Made by a program: the position numbers and the translations under genes
Part shown: in pieces, positions 44,816 to 53,458 of the stretch
How the letters are laid out: every line of letters starts with the position of its first letter
How positions within the stretch are numbered: position 1 is the first letter of the stretch
The notes under the pieces: generated by a model
What the model was told of the DNA's origin: nothing
What the model saw: the letters and a program-made list of their open reading frames with translations, nothing else
Databases searched by the model: none
NCBI GenBank assembly: GCA_965279405.1
Contig: OZ257157.1
Span: 2,852,001 to 2,916,000, forward strand
Direction: 5' to 3'
DNA length: 64,000 nt
Source: CBDDIP01 sp965279405
Lineage (GTDB): Bacteria; Actinomycetota; Acidimicrobiia; Acidimicrobiales; Ilumatobacteraceae

Positions 44816-45703
44816 ATGACGAAGATCCGGAGCACCGACGGCTCGTTGATCAAAGACGCGCGCGGTCAGGGCGGCGGCGGAGGCGGAGGCGGGCTCGGCG
44901 GACTGTTCCCCGGGATGGGCAGCAGCGGCGGTGGCGGCGGTCTGCCCGGCGGCCTCAAGGCCGGTGGCGGCATCCTCGGCATCATCATCGCCCTGGCGGC
45001 CGTGTTCCTGCCGAAGATCCTCAACTCGGGCCAGTCGCTGGCATCCACGCCCACGTCGGGCGCGACGTGTTCGACGGAGCTGGAACAGGTCGTCTGCGGT
45101 GCGGTCAACGACGTCTCGGCGTACTGGAAGATCGCGCTGCCGCAGTACTTCGGCACGGAGTACCGCGACGCGTTCACCGAGTTCTTCACCGACAGCACCA
45201 ACACGGGGTGCGGCAACGCCACCTCACAGGTCGGGCCGTTCTACTGCCCGGTCGACGAGCAGGTGTACCTCGATCTCGGCTTCATGCAGCAGCTCGAGCA
45301 GCAGCTGATCGGCACCACCAGCGACCTCGCCGAGCAGTACATCGTCGCCCACGAGTACGGCCACCACGTGCAGAACATCCTGGGGACCAACGCTCAGGTG
45401 CAGAAGGCGCAGCAGAACGATCCGAGCAACGCCAACAAGTACTCGATCGCACTCGAGCTGCAAGCCGATTGCTTCGCCGGCGTGTGGGTCGGCTCGCGCG
45501 ACGTGCTCTCGTCACCGGACGAGATCAACGAGGCGCTCGCCGCGGCTGAAGGTGTGGGTGACGATCGGATCCAGGAGCAGTCCGGCGGTCAGGTGAACCC
45601 CGAAGAGTGGACGCACGGGTCCGCCGAACAGCGTCAGCAGTGGTTCACGAAGGGCTTCCAGACCCAGGACCCGCGGCAGTGCAACACGTTCCAGGACGTG
45701 TAG
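44816..45703 (+). CDS. Neutral zinc metallopeptidase, YpfJ family
   Basis: A 295-residue membrane-anchored peptidase. The cytoplasmic N-terminus is extremely Gly-rich (residues about 20-50), followed by one transmembrane helix (GGILGIIIALAAVFLPKIL). The extracytoplasmic domain has the zinc motif HEYGHHVQN (His 179, Glu 180, His 183), with a third ligand probably in ALELQADCFAGVW. WFTKGFQTQDPRQCNTF is the conserved family C-terminus. A good ribosome-binding site, AGGGGAG, precedes the ATG. Its physiological substrates are unknown. The 3' end overlaps the convergent DUF418 gene by 59 bases. Confidence 0.92.
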   Translation: MTKIRSTDGSLIKDARGQGGGGGGGGLGGLFPGMGSSGGGGGLPGGLKAGGGILGIIIALAAVFLPKILNSGQSLASTPTSGATCSTELEQVVCGAVNDVSAYWKIALPQYFGTEYRDAFTEFFTDSTNTGCGNATSQVGPFYCPVDEQVYLDLGFMQQLEQQLIGTTSDLAEQYIVAHEYGHHVQNILGTNAQVQKAQQNDPSNANKYSIALELQADCFAGVWVGSRDVLSSPDEINEALAAAEGVGDDRIQEQSGGQVNPEEWTHGSAEQRQQWFTKGFQTQDPRQCNTFQDV

Positions 45704-46838
45704 GGGCGTCGCCGCCGAAGCGCCGGTAGAGGCGCTCCAGTGGACCCATCCCGAACCGCTCCGTCCACCACGCCGCGAGCGCGATGCCGACGGCCCAGTA
45801 GGACAGTGCGAACGCCACCGCGGTGTCGAGCCCCGTCGGGCGGATGATCTCCCACCAGTTGACGAGCAGGTTGAACACGAGCGCGTGCCCGACGTACAAC
45901 GTCAGGGTCATGCGGCCTGCCATCGCGAGCGCGGAGGTGGTTGCCGAGGTCCGTGTGCGCTCGGCGATCCAACCGATCACGCAGAACGCCACGATCGACG
46001 ATCCCACGGTGCCGACCGTGTAGTTGAGGCTGCCGTTCCAGTGATCCACGGAGAAGACGAGCCGTTGCCACGCGGTGTTGTCGAAGATCGTGCGCAGCGC
46101 GTAGGTGACGATCAGCAACGAGAGCCCGAAGACGACGAGACGCACTCTCCACGCCGCGGTCAGGGGGAGCAATCGACCGAGCACCATGCCGGCGCAGAGG
46201 AACGCCAGCCACGGCAGCAACGGGTGCGTGCCGTTGACGAAGGTGTCGAACAGCAGGCGGCGTGGCGACTGGATCTGGAACGAACGGCTGCCCGGGTAGA
46301 ACAGCCAGTTCATGTCGTGACCGTCGGCGGCCCGATCGAAGGCGTACCAGCGAAGTGCCGCTGACGCCGCGGCCGCGCCGGCACCGATCAGCACCAGCCA
46401 ACGGCTGCGCAGCGTGTACAGCAGCGCGCCGGCGACGAAGAAGGCGCCGTAGAAGAACAGGATCGTGCCGCTCCAGATCCAGTTGAAGACGTAACCGAAC
46501 CCGTAGAGCAGGACGCCGCGTCGGATCAGTCGCCACCGGTCGTCGCTGCGCGCCGTGCGATCGCCGCTCGCTCTGCTGGCGGCGGTGAGCAAGGTCACGC
46601 CCATCCCGGCGACCATCACGAACGTGGCGGCGAAGCGAGTCGACAACGGTCCGTCGAAGGGATCGAAGAAGCGGTTGATCGTGGAGGTGCCGACCTCGCC
46701 ACCGCGGTTGATGAGGAAGCCGTGGTAGTTCATCAGCGCCACGCCGATCAGGGCGACGGCGCGGGTGACGTCGAGGTCGACGATGCGCGGCTTGCGTTCG
46801 CCGATCACTGCCGTGCCGGTCACGGTCGGGCTCGTCAC
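45645..46838 (-). CDS. DUF418 / acyltransferase-like integral membrane protein
   Basis: A 397-residue protein with about ten membrane segments. The N-terminus has PRIVDLDVTRAVALIGVALMNYHG, the start of the DUF1624/heparan-acetyltransferase-like fold, and the C-terminus has MAGRMTLTLYVGHALVF and ERFGMGPLERLYRRF, the DUF418 block. Proteins of this type are thought to move acyl groups across the membrane, but none close to this one is characterised to my knowledge. The start overlaps the upstream alanine-racemase-like stop by four bases, so the pair is coupled and may act together on the cell envelope. Confidence 0.82.
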   Translation of the reverse strand: MTSPTVTGTAVIGERKPRIVDLDVTRAVALIGVALMNYHGFLINRGGEVGTSTINRFFDPFDGPLSTRFAATFVMVAGMGVTLLTAASRASGDRTARSDDRWRLIRRGVLLYGFGYVFNWIWSGTILFFYGAFFVAGALLYTLRSRWLVLIGAGAAAASAALRWYAFDRAADGHDMNWLFYPGSRSFQIQSPRRLLFDTFVNGTHPLLPWLAFLCAGMVLGRLLPLTAAWRVRLVVFGLSLLIVTYALRTIFDNTAWQRLVFSVDHWNGSLNYTVGTVGSSIVAFCVIGWIAERTRTSATTSALAMAGRMTLTLYVGHALVFNLLVNWWEIIRPTGLDTAVAFALSYWAVGIALAAWWTERFGMGPLERLYRRFGGDAPTRPGTCCTAAGPGSGSPS

Positions 46839-47779
46839 GTCCAGGAGAGCTCGTCGGCGAACGACGTGATCAGCGGGCGTTGCACGTCGACGATCTCGCC
46901 GACCGTCGGCAGTGGCTCGCCGTCGGCGACGAACGCGAGCGAGCTGTGCATGTGCGGCGCTTCGAGCAGCGGCACGCGTCGGCGAGCGAAGTGGAACGGG
47001 CTGTCGCCGTTCGCCAGCGCCGCGACGCCGTGCGCCGACCCGGCGCCGATCACCACCACGTGCCCATCGCCGGACGCGGCGACGTGGTGGTAGCCGACCA
47101 GCTCGCCGGCCGCGACCGCGTGGACGTCGAGCACGTCAGCGCCGAGGTGCATCGTCGACTTGTCGCCGTGCCACAGCGCCGTGCCGACGCGCAGCTGCAA
47201 CGTGCGATCGGGGTGGGCCGCCTGCAGCGCGGCGAACGCGGTCGGGGAGAGGTGGCTGACCGACAGTCCGAGCTCCGGCGGCAGCGCATCCAGCGCGAGC
47301 TCGATCTCGGCGCGGCGACCGGCGTCGTCGCCGGCGAGGGGAAGGTGCATCGACGCGCCGGCGACCGTCAGCCCGGCAGCGGTCGCCCGTTCTCTGAGCG
47401 CCGCGATCTGCGTCGCCGGTGCTCCGAACCGACGCATCGACGAACGGACCTTGAGCACCACCGTCCCGCTCCAGTCGTGCAAGGCGTCGACGTGTGCGGC
47501 GCTCCCGACTGTGAGGATCGCGTCGGTGCTCGATGGCGCGACGAGCGTCGGCGTGAGCACGAGCGATCGCACGCCGGGCGCCACGTCGTCGAGCTCCTGG
47601 ATCGTGCCGACGCACACGATGCCGCTCGACGCGAGCGATGATGCGATCGGGTGCAGCACGTCGCGACCGAACCCATAGCCGTTGCCCTTCACCACCGGCA
47701 GCAACCCGTCGATCTCGCCGGCCACGCGATGGACGTGATCGAGCCATGCCTGGCGGCGGACGGTGAGGCGCAGCGTCAT
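46835..47779 (-). CDS. Alanine racemase-like PLP protein, possibly non-canonical
   Basis: A 314-residue protein of the Alr fold. The PLP lysine is in LLPVVKGNGYGFG (Lys 31), near the N-terminus as in alanine racemase. The barrel continues with LKVRSSMRRFGA and LQLRVGTALWHGDKS. Two departures are visible. It is about 50 residues shorter than typical Alr, and the GYADG-type motif expected in the C-terminal domain reads IGAGSAHGVAAL. It may have another racemase or lyase activity. The ATG at 47779 opens MTLRLTVRRQAWLDHV. It is coupled to the DUF418 gene. Confidence 0.72.
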   Translation of the reverse strand: MTLRLTVRRQAWLDHVHRVAGEIDGLLPVVKGNGYGFGRDVLHPIASSLASSGIVCVGTIQELDDVAPGVRSLVLTPTLVAPSSTDAILTVGSAAHVDALHDWSGTVVLKVRSSMRRFGAPATQIAALRERATAAGLTVAGASMHLPLAGDDAGRRAEIELALDALPPELGLSVSHLSPTAFAALQAAHPDRTLQLRVGTALWHGDKSTMHLGADVLDVHAVAAGELVGYHHVAASGDGHVVVIGAGSAHGVAALANGDSPFHFARRRVPLLEAPHMHSSLAFVADGEPLPTVGEIVDVQRPLITSFADELSWT

Positions 47780-47827
47780 GTCCGCCGCACGGTAGTGCCG
47801 CGGCGCGCCGACGAGAGCTCGCCGGGC

Positions 47828-47865
47828 AATCCCGAGTTGTCTGGTCGGGATTCGCCGCTTACGAT
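47828..47865 (+). promoter_or_regulatory. Promoter with overlapping 8-bp palindrome, DUF4395 gene
   Basis: A -35 TTGTCT (47837-47842) and -10 TACGAT (47860-47865) are separated by 17 bases. The -10 ends six bases before GTG 47872, so the transcript is probably leaderless. AATCCCGA and TCGGGATT (47828-47835 and 47845-47852) flank the -35 as a perfect inverted repeat and could be an operator. Confidence 0.55.
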
Positions 47866-47871
47866 GGCGAG

Positions 47872-48378
47872 GTGCCGCGTGCCAAGGAGCTCTTCTCCTT
47901 CCCGAACCCGGTGAACGAGACATCGGCGCGGTTGGTCGCGGCGGGTGTCGTGGCCCAGGCAGTCGCCTTCCTCGTGGTGCGGCAGTGGTGGGTGCTCGTG
48001 CCGTTGGCCTTCGGGTTCCTCGCTCGCGTCCTGGCCGGCCCGCGCTTCAGCCCGCTCGGTCAGTTCGTCACCCGTGTCGTCACGCCGCGCATGCCGGGCC
48101 CGCACCGGTTCGTGCCCGGCGCTCCGAAGCGCTTCGCTCAGAGCGTCGGCCTCGTCTTCAGCGGTGGAGCGCTGCTGTCGTGGGTGCTCGGCGGTCACAC
48201 GTTGGCCATCGTCCTGATCGCCGGGCTCGTCGTCGCCGCGGTGCTCGAGTCGGTGTTCGCCGTCTGCCTCGGTTGCATCGTGTTCGCCTGGCTGATGCGC
48301 GTCGGCGTCATCCCGGAGAGCGTGTGCGTCGAGTGCGCCGACATCAGTCGCCGGCTCGCCGGGGCGGCCAGTTCGTGA
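47872..48378 (+). CDS. DUF4395 family membrane protein
   Basis: A 168-residue protein with about four membrane segments. The opening FSFPNPVNETSARLVAAGV and the region FGFLARVLAGPRFSPLGQFVT are typical of DUF4395. Two Cys pairs at the C-terminal end (VFAVCLGCIVFAW and ESVCVECADI) are conserved-looking; relatives are often encoded near thioredoxin or rhodanese genes, so thiol-redox chemistry in the membrane is plausible. The function is not known. The GTG start is supported by a promoter six bases upstream. It overlaps the convergent mftF by 35 bases. Confidence 0.85.
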   Translation: MPRAKELFSFPNPVNETSARLVAAGVVAQAVAFLVVRQWWVLVPLAFGFLARVLAGPRFSPLGQFVTRVVTPRMPGPHRFVPGAPKRFAQSVGLVFSGGALLSWVLGGHTLAIVLIAGLVVAAVLESVFAVCLGCIVFAWLMRVGVIPESVCVECADISRRLAGAASS

Positions 48379-49699
48379 ACGACGGGCGCAGCGCTGCGGC
48401 ACTGCGCTGGCGCAGCACCCCACGCCACACGCCGGCGCCGTAGGCCGCGTCGTCCGCGATCCGCAGCAGCGCGTAGCGCACCGGATCCATCGTCACCTCG
48501 GGTGCACGCGCATCCAGCAACGCCGGCACCACCGCTGCGGCGACGAGCGCCGGGCGCAGCCGCGGGAGCAGCAGACCGGCGACCAACGCGATCGGCCACC
48601 AGGTGCGGGTGATCGCACTCGCCACCTGACGACCGGCGAAGAGGTGACCGAGCCGGGCCAGCCGCCACGCCTCCTGTGCCGGCAGGTCGGTGAGCTTGCG
48701 CTGCAATGCGCGGCACGTCCACCCGGCAAGTCCGAGAGCGAGCAACGGGCGGCGCAGCGCGACGAGCGCCCACACACCGGCGCTCCACCCGCTCATGCGC
48801 AGCGGTGCCAGTGCCCCCGGATGGCGCGCCGCCAGCGGAGCTGCCGACGTTCCGTAGCCGACGCGCTGCAGCGCCCAGTCGCGCAGCGTCGAGCGCGGCT
48901 CGTGGCTCACTTCGCTGGCCGGCTCGTAGCGGCAGCGCCATCCCGCTCGGCGCAATCGCCAGACGAGGTCGACGTCTTCGCCGAAGCGCAGCGTCGGGTC
49001 GAACCCCCCGATCGATCGGACGGCATCAACGCGGCAGACGATCGCTGCGGCCGGCACGTAGCTCACGCGCGTGCCGGCTTCGATGCGGGCCGGCTCGGCA
49101 CCAAGGTCGAGCGGACCGTTGCTGCGCTCGTACTGGGTGAGCACCGTGCGTCGCGACCCGTCCGCGGTCACGACTCGCGGGGCGACCAGTGCGACGTGCG
49201 GGTCGGTGAAGTGGACGAGCAGCGGTTCGAGCCAGCCGTCGGGGCAGTGGACGTCGCTGTCGACGAACGCGACGAGCGCCGTCGCCACGCCGTGCAGGCC
49301 GACGTTGCGCGCCGGCCCCGGCCCGCCGTTTCGGGTGAGGCGCACGAGGGTGATCTCGCCGACGGTGCTCGTCGTCGTTTCGATCGGCGGCTCGCTGCCG
49401 TCGTCGACGACGATGGTCGTCCGCACGTCCGACACGGCACCCGCCGGCGCGTCGAGCGCCGGTGTCACTGCGGTGACGTCGGCCGCGGTGAACGGCCCGG
49501 CGTCGTGCAACGGATGCACTGCTCCGGCGTCCACGAGTCGATCGGTCAAACGCTCGTGCCCGTCCGCCGGCTCCTCGCCGCGTTCGATCGCCTCGACGAC
49601 GCGCAGGCCCCCGGCCGACAGGCGGAACATGCGCAGCGGCGAACCGGCGAGCACGAGCGAGCCGACCCGTCGGTAGGAGCTGTCGCGGCGGAAGCGCAT
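48344..49699 (-). CDS. mftF: Mycofactocin system glycosyltransferase
   Basis: A 451-residue protein that glycosylates the mycofactocin precursor with glucose units. The N-terminal segment has the RiPP-recognition-like stretch SLVLAGSPLRMFRLSAGGLRV, followed by a GT2 core with ALVAFVDSDVHCPDGWLEPL (DxD) and FDPTLRFGEDVDLVWRLRRAG. The C-terminal hydrophobic region includes LVAGLLLPRLRPALVAAAVV and ends in DDAAYGAGVWRGVLR, a family trait. It begins ten bases after mftE with GAGG as ribosome-binding site. The precursor mftA and the maturases mftB, C and D are not in the window. Confidence 0.88.
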   Translation of the reverse strand: MRFRRDSSYRRVGSLVLAGSPLRMFRLSAGGLRVVEAIERGEEPADGHERLTDRLVDAGAVHPLHDAGPFTAADVTAVTPALDAPAGAVSDVRTTIVVDDGSEPPIETTTSTVGEITLVRLTRNGGPGPARNVGLHGVATALVAFVDSDVHCPDGWLEPLLVHFTDPHVALVAPRVVTADGSRRTVLTQYERSNGPLDLGAEPARIEAGTRVSYVPAAAIVCRVDAVRSIGGFDPTLRFGEDVDLVWRLRRAGWRCRYEPASEVSHEPRSTLRDWALQRVGYGTSAAPLAARHPGALAPLRMSGWSAGVWALVALRRPLLALGLAGWTCRALQRKLTDLPAQEAWRLARLGHLFAGRQVASAITRTWWPIALVAGLLLPRLRPALVAAAVVPALLDARAPEVTMDPVRYALLRIADDAAYGAGVWRGVLRQRSAAALRPSFTNWPPRRAGD

Positions 49700-49709
49700 C
49701 AGATCGACC

Positions 49710-50396
49710 TCACATCCGCCACTCGTCGACGGCCGCCACGAGATCGATCGTCAACCGCGTGAGCAGCGTTCGTCCGTGCGACGCGTTGGCGCCGTTCGGG
49801 TCGCCGAGCACACCGTTGCTGCTGACGGCACGCACCCCGCCGGCGCGCAGCTCGTCGATGAGCTCGCCGATCGGTTCGGTGCGGCCGATCTCGGCGCGCT
49901 CGTCGAGCACGAGGTGTGGGGCGATGGCCAGCATCAGCGACGTCTCGGTGTGGCCGGCGTGCGCGTCGCCGTCGCGCACCTTCGGCCACCAGGCCAGTGC
50001 GCGTCGACCCTCGCCGGCCAGCGTGCGGCACGCCTCGCGCACCGCAGCGGCGTTGCCGCCGTGTCCGTTGACGAGCACCACCCCGCTGCTCCAGTCGGCG
50101 CTGCGCACCAGCTCGACCAGCACCTGCACCATCGCCTCGTTGCCGATCGACAGCGTGCCGGGGAAGCCGGCGTGTTCGCCGCTGGCCGTGATCGTCAACG
50201 GCGGCGCGACCATCACGTCGCCGGGTTCGAACGACGACGCCAGCGCCTCGGCGAGCGCGACGGCGATGCGCGTGTCGGTGTCCAGCGGCAGGTGCGGGCC
50301 GTGCTGCTCGCACGACCCGACGGGCACGGCGAGCACGGGTCGGAGCGTGGCCTGCCACAGCTCGGGCCAGGTGACCTCGCCGAGGTTCTGCGTCAT
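49710..50396 (-). CDS. mftE: Mycofactocin biosynthesis peptidyl-dipeptidase, creatininase family
   Basis: A 228-residue creatininase-fold metallopeptidase that releases the Val-Tyr-derived core from the MftA tail after MftC acts. Metal ligands lie in PVGSCEQHGPHLPLDTDTR (Glu 30, His 32, Asp 41), VLVNGHGGNAAAV and GDAHAGHTETSLML. The assignment to MftE rather than a general creatininase rests on length and on the adjacent mftF. It follows a TetR gene on the same strand with a 28-base gap. Confidence 0.87.
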   Translation of the reverse strand: MTQNLGEVTWPELWQATLRPVLAVPVGSCEQHGPHLPLDTDTRIAVALAEALASSFEPGDVMVAPPLTITASGEHAGFPGTLSIGNEAMVQVLVELVRSADWSSGVVLVNGHGGNAAAVREACRTLAGEGRRALAWWPKVRDGDAHAGHTETSLMLAIAPHLVLDERAEIGRTEPIGELIDELRAGGVRAVSSNGVLGDPNGANASHGRTLLTRLTIDLVAAVDEWRM

Positions 50397-50424
50397 TGCT
50401 CGGACATCCTGCCGCAGATGAGGT

Positions 50425-51018
50425 TCAGGCGCGCAGACCGCGGGAGATCGCGGCGATCGCCTGGTCGTAGACGACGGCCCAGTCGACGAGCGGCTGCGGG
50501 CCGACGTGACGCAGCTCGAGGCTGACCACGCCGTGGCACGTCGCCCAGACGACCGCCGCGGTCTGCAGCGGATCGGCGGCGGCGAACATGCCGGCGTCCA
50601 TCACTCGCTGGATCCGTGCCGCCAGTTTGCCGAGCGTCGCCCCGGCCACCTCGAGGGCTGCGTCCGATGGGACGAAGTCGGGCACGGCGCGGTCGAACAT
50701 GATGCTGTACGTCGTCGCGTTGGCGAGCGCGAACGTGCGGTAGGCGGTGCCGCAGAGACGGAGGTCGGCCACCGGATCGTCGGTCTCGGCGGCGGCATCC
50801 ATGCCGGCGCCGAGCTCGGTGAAGCCGGCGACGAAGAGGTGCTCGATGACCCCGTCCTTGCCGCCGAAGCGCGAGTAGACGTTCATCGTGCTCACGCCTG
50901 CGTCGGCGGCGATCCGCCGCACGGTCAGCGCCGACGGGCCTTCGGCGGCGAGCAGGTCGCTCGCTGCCTGCAGCAACGTGGTCCCCACCGAGTCGAGTCT
51001 GGGGTCCAGCACGGGCAT
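50425..51018 (-). CDS. TetR-family transcriptional regulator, WHG-domain type
   Basis: A 197-residue regulator. The DNA-binding helix-turn-helix is LTVRRIAADAGVSTMNVYSRF, with FGGKDGVIEHLF following. The C-terminal domain resembles the WHG ligand-binding type (FALANATTYSIMFDRAVPDF). It is not MftR-like in sequence. It is divergent from a DHA2 exporter, and TAACACTGTTA lies between them at 51087-51097, so it probably represses the exporter. As it lies upstream of mftE and mftF on the same strand, it may also drive transcription into them. Confidence 0.88.
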   Translation of the reverse strand: MPVLDPRLDSVGTTLLQAASDLLAAEGPSALTVRRIAADAGVSTMNVYSRFGGKDGVIEHLFVAGFTELGAGMDAAAETDDPVADLRLCGTAYRTFALANATTYSIMFDRAVPDFVPSDAALEVAGATLGKLAARIQRVMDAGMFAAADPLQTAAVVWATCHGVVSLELRHVGPQPLVDWAVVYDQAIAAISRGLRA

Positions 51019-51086
51019 CGACGAGGAGGTTACCCGGGCGTCGTGCTGTGGCCGATGTCATGCTGCGGGCAGATGGAACGTCGTGA

Positions 51087-51097
51087 TAACACTGTTA
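51087..51097. promoter_or_regulatory. Perfect palindrome TAACACTGTTA, candidate TetR operator
   Basis: TAACA and TGTTA arms surround a central C, ending one base before the exporter ATG at 51099. The position, between a TetR gene and an exporter, is that of a typical operator. A near-identical copy sits in front of the carotenoid oxygenase gene (22760-22770). Confidence 0.55.
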
Positions 51098-51098
51098 C

Positions 51099-52685
51099 AT
51101 GCCCGATTCCACCCGTGCCGCCACCAGCTCCGAACGCTCGCCCTGGCAGGTGCTCGCCGTCTTGTGCATCTCGGTGTTCATCATCGTTGTCGACGGCACG
51201 ATCGTGAACGTCGCCCTCCCCACGTTCGTGCGTGAGCTCGGCGCCACCACCAGCCAGCTGCAGTGGATCGTCGACGCCTACGTCCTGGTGTTCGCCGGCC
51301 TGCTGATGGCCGCCGGCAGCGTCGGCGACCGCTTCGGTCGCAAGGGCACCCTGCAGATCGGCATGGCGCTGTTCGCCGGCACGTCGGTGATGGCCGCGAT
51401 GGCCTCCGGGCCGGGCGAGCTGATCGCGTGGCGGGCGGCGATGGGGATCGGCGCCGCACTGATCTTCCCGGCAACGTTGGCGCTGCTCGTCAACGTGTTC
51501 ACCAACGCCAAGCAGCGGGCCACCGCCATCGCCATCTGGGCGGCGACCAGCGGCCTCGCCGTGGCGCTCGGCCCGGTCACCGGTGGGTTCCTGTTGGAGC
51601 ACTTCTGGTGGGGCTCGGTGTTCATGGTCAACCTGCCGGTCATCGTCGTCGCGATGGTCGCGATCTGGCGGCTGGTGCCGACCTCGCGAGACACCACGAT
51701 CCGTCGCTTCGATCCGCTCGGCACGTTCCTGTCGATCGCCGGCGTCAGCGTGCTCGTGTGGTCCGTCATCGAAGGCCCGCACCACGGCTGGACGTCGGTC
51801 ACGAGCGTGGGCGCCTTCACGCTCTCGGTGCTGCTGCTCGTCGGCTTCGTCAGCTGGGAGCGGCGCATCGATCATCCGATGCTCGACGTCAGCGTGTTCA
51901 CCAACATGCGCTTCACCGCTGGGAGCGTCAGCGTCACGTTCGCCTTCTTCGCCCTGTTCGGCTTCACGTTCATGGTCACGCAGTACTTCCAGTTCGTGCG
52001 CGGCTACAGCACGCTCGAGGCCGGTGTGCGCACCGTCCCCTTCGCGCTGTTCACGGGGATGGCGGCGCCGTTGTCGGCCAAGGCCGCAGAACGCTTCGGC
52101 ACCAAGGCGATCGTCACCCTCGGCCTCGCGTCGATGGCCGCCGGGTTCGCCTGGACGACGCGGGACACGGAGTCGACGTCCTACTGGTTGATCGTCGGTC
52201 AGATGTTCTTCATGGGCGGAGGACTCGGCCTCGTCAACGCGCCGGCGACGGAGGCGATCATGGGATCACTGCCACCGGAGAAGGCAGGCGTCGGCTCGGC
52301 CGTCAACGACACGGCGCGCGAACTGGGCGGAACGTTCGGCGTCGCCATCGTTGGCAGCCTGTTCTCCTCCGTCTACGCCAACCGCGTCGGCGAGCTGCTG
52401 GCCGGTACCGCGTTGCCGGCCGAGGCGCAGCGCGTCGCGCGCGAGTCGGCCGGTGCCGGTGTCGAGGTCGCTCGCCGAACCGCGGCCGAAGCCGGGCCCG
52501 AGGCGGGTCGAGCGGTGAAGGGCGCGATCGACACCGCGTTCCTCGACGGCTTCCACGTCGGCTCGTGGGTGTCGGTCGGCGTCGTGCTCTGCGGCGCGTT
52601 GCTCGCGTGGCGCTTCCTGCCGTCTCGTGGTGCCGCAACCGATCCGACGACGCAGCTCGATCAGGCCGAGCTGGTCACGGCGTAG
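51099..52685 (+). CDS. DHA2-family MFS drug exporter (EmrB/QacA-like)
   Basis: A 528-residue, 14-helix proton-coupled exporter. The first helix has the DHA2 pattern IIVVDGTIVNVALPTFVRELGA, then LQWIVDAYVLVFAGLLMAAG, GDRFGRKGTL (motif A) and AATSGLAVALGPVTGGFLLEHFWW (motif C). NDTARELGGTFGVAIVG near helix 13 is also typical. It should remove toxic hydrophobic compounds from the membrane. A perfect palindrome abuts the start, so regulation by the divergent TetR protein is likely. The final 25 bases overlap the convergent ETF-beta gene. Confidence 0.93.
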   Translation: MPDSTRAATSSERSPWQVLAVLCISVFIIVVDGTIVNVALPTFVRELGATTSQLQWIVDAYVLVFAGLLMAAGSVGDRFGRKGTLQIGMALFAGTSVMAAMASGPGELIAWRAAMGIGAALIFPATLALLVNVFTNAKQRATAIAIWAATSGLAVALGPVTGGFLLEHFWWGSVFMVNLPVIVVAMVAIWRLVPTSRDTTIRRFDPLGTFLSIAGVSVLVWSVIEGPHHGWTSVTSVGAFTLSVLLLVGFVSWERRIDHPMLDVSVFTNMRFTAGSVSVTFAFFALFGFTFMVTQYFQFVRGYSTLEAGVRTVPFALFTGMAAPLSAKAAERFGTKAIVTLGLASMAAGFAWTTRDTESTSYWLIVGQMFFMGGGLGLVNAPATEAIMGSLPPEKAGVGSAVNDTARELGGTFGVAIVGSLFSSVYANRVGELLAGTALPAEAQRVARESAGAGVEVARRTAAEAGPEAGRAVKGAIDTAFLDGFHVGSWVSVGVVLCGALLAWRFLPSRGAATDPTTQLDQAELVTA

Positions 52686-53458
52686 CCCCACTCCCGCAAC
52701 GCGTCGAGGATGCGGCGCGCGGCATCCTCGGGAGGCAGCGCCACCGTCTCCCCACGTTGCGGCGCCGACGCCGCGTCGGTCAGCGAGCGGACCCGCTCCA
52801 GTGCCGAGGCGCCCGCTGGTGCGGCGAAGGCGCGAGCGCGTGGCCGATACGGACGGGTCTGGCTCGGCTGCGAGTGGCCGGCCACGTCGCCGACGACCGT
52901 GGGGATCGGAGCCTGGCGCGAGCGAAGTGCGGCTGCGAGTGGTGCGCGACGCAGCGATGCCGCCGCACCTTCGACGGACACGACACCCCCATCGAGCGAG
53001 AGGACCTCGCGCCGGCCGCCGTCCAGCCGGCGCACCGCTCGCACGGCGGTGCCGTCGACGTCGACGTGCACCACGCCGAGCGCCTGCGGTCGGTCGAGCG
53101 TCGCCGCGAGGAACGCGGGGACGCTGCCCGATCCACGATCGAGCGAGTGGTCGCCGCACCAGACGGCGGTGCAGTCGCGCAACGCTTCGGCGAGCGCCTG
53201 CGCCACGTCGGCGCTCGGCGCGCTTGCATCGAGATCGATTCGCAGCACGGCGTGTGCACCGCACGCGAGCGCGTCGCGCAAGGCTCGTTCGGCCGCCGGC
53301 GGGCCGGCGGTGACGACGAGGACGTCCTCACCGATCTCCGATGCCTGACGCAGCGCCAGCTCGAGTGCGGCGCGGTCGGCGGGCGAGGTGCCGGCGAACC
53401 GGTCGTCGTCGGGTTCGCGCGCGTCGGCCACCCACTTCACGCACACGCCGATGGTCAT
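52661..53458 (-). CDS. Electron transfer flavoprotein beta subunit, mycofactocin-associated type
   Basis: A 265-residue ETF-beta-like protein that binds FAD/AMP jointly with ETF-alpha. It opens MTIGVCVKWVADAREPDDDRF, with the Ala-rich VLVVTAGPPAAERALRDALACG and VWCGDHSLDRGSGSVPAFLA typical of the fold. The C-terminal part after about residue 175 diverges from classic EtfB. The sequence fits the divergent ETF pair that co-occurs with mycofactocin genes. The start overlaps the ferredoxin stop (ATGA), making it the last gene of a four-gene coupled operon. Confidence 0.83.
   Translation of the reverse strand: MTIGVCVKWVADAREPDDDRFAGTSPADRAALELALRQASEIGEDVLVVTAGPPAAERALRDALACGAHAVLRIDLDASAPSADVAQALAEALRDCTAVWCGDHSLDRGSGSVPAFLAATLDRPQALGVVHVDVDGTAVRAVRRLDGGRREVLSLDGGVVSVEGAAASLRRAPLAAALRSRQAPIPTVVGDVAGHSQPSQTRPYRPRARAFAAPAGASALERVRSLTDAASAPQRGETVALPPEDAARRILDALREWGYAVTSSA

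Noticed and set aside
50425..51018. TetR gene upstream of mftE as mycofactocin regulator MftR
   Set aside because: Its helix-turn-helix and WHG-like C-terminal domain do not resemble MftR, and a palindrome at the divergent exporter gives it a more likely target.
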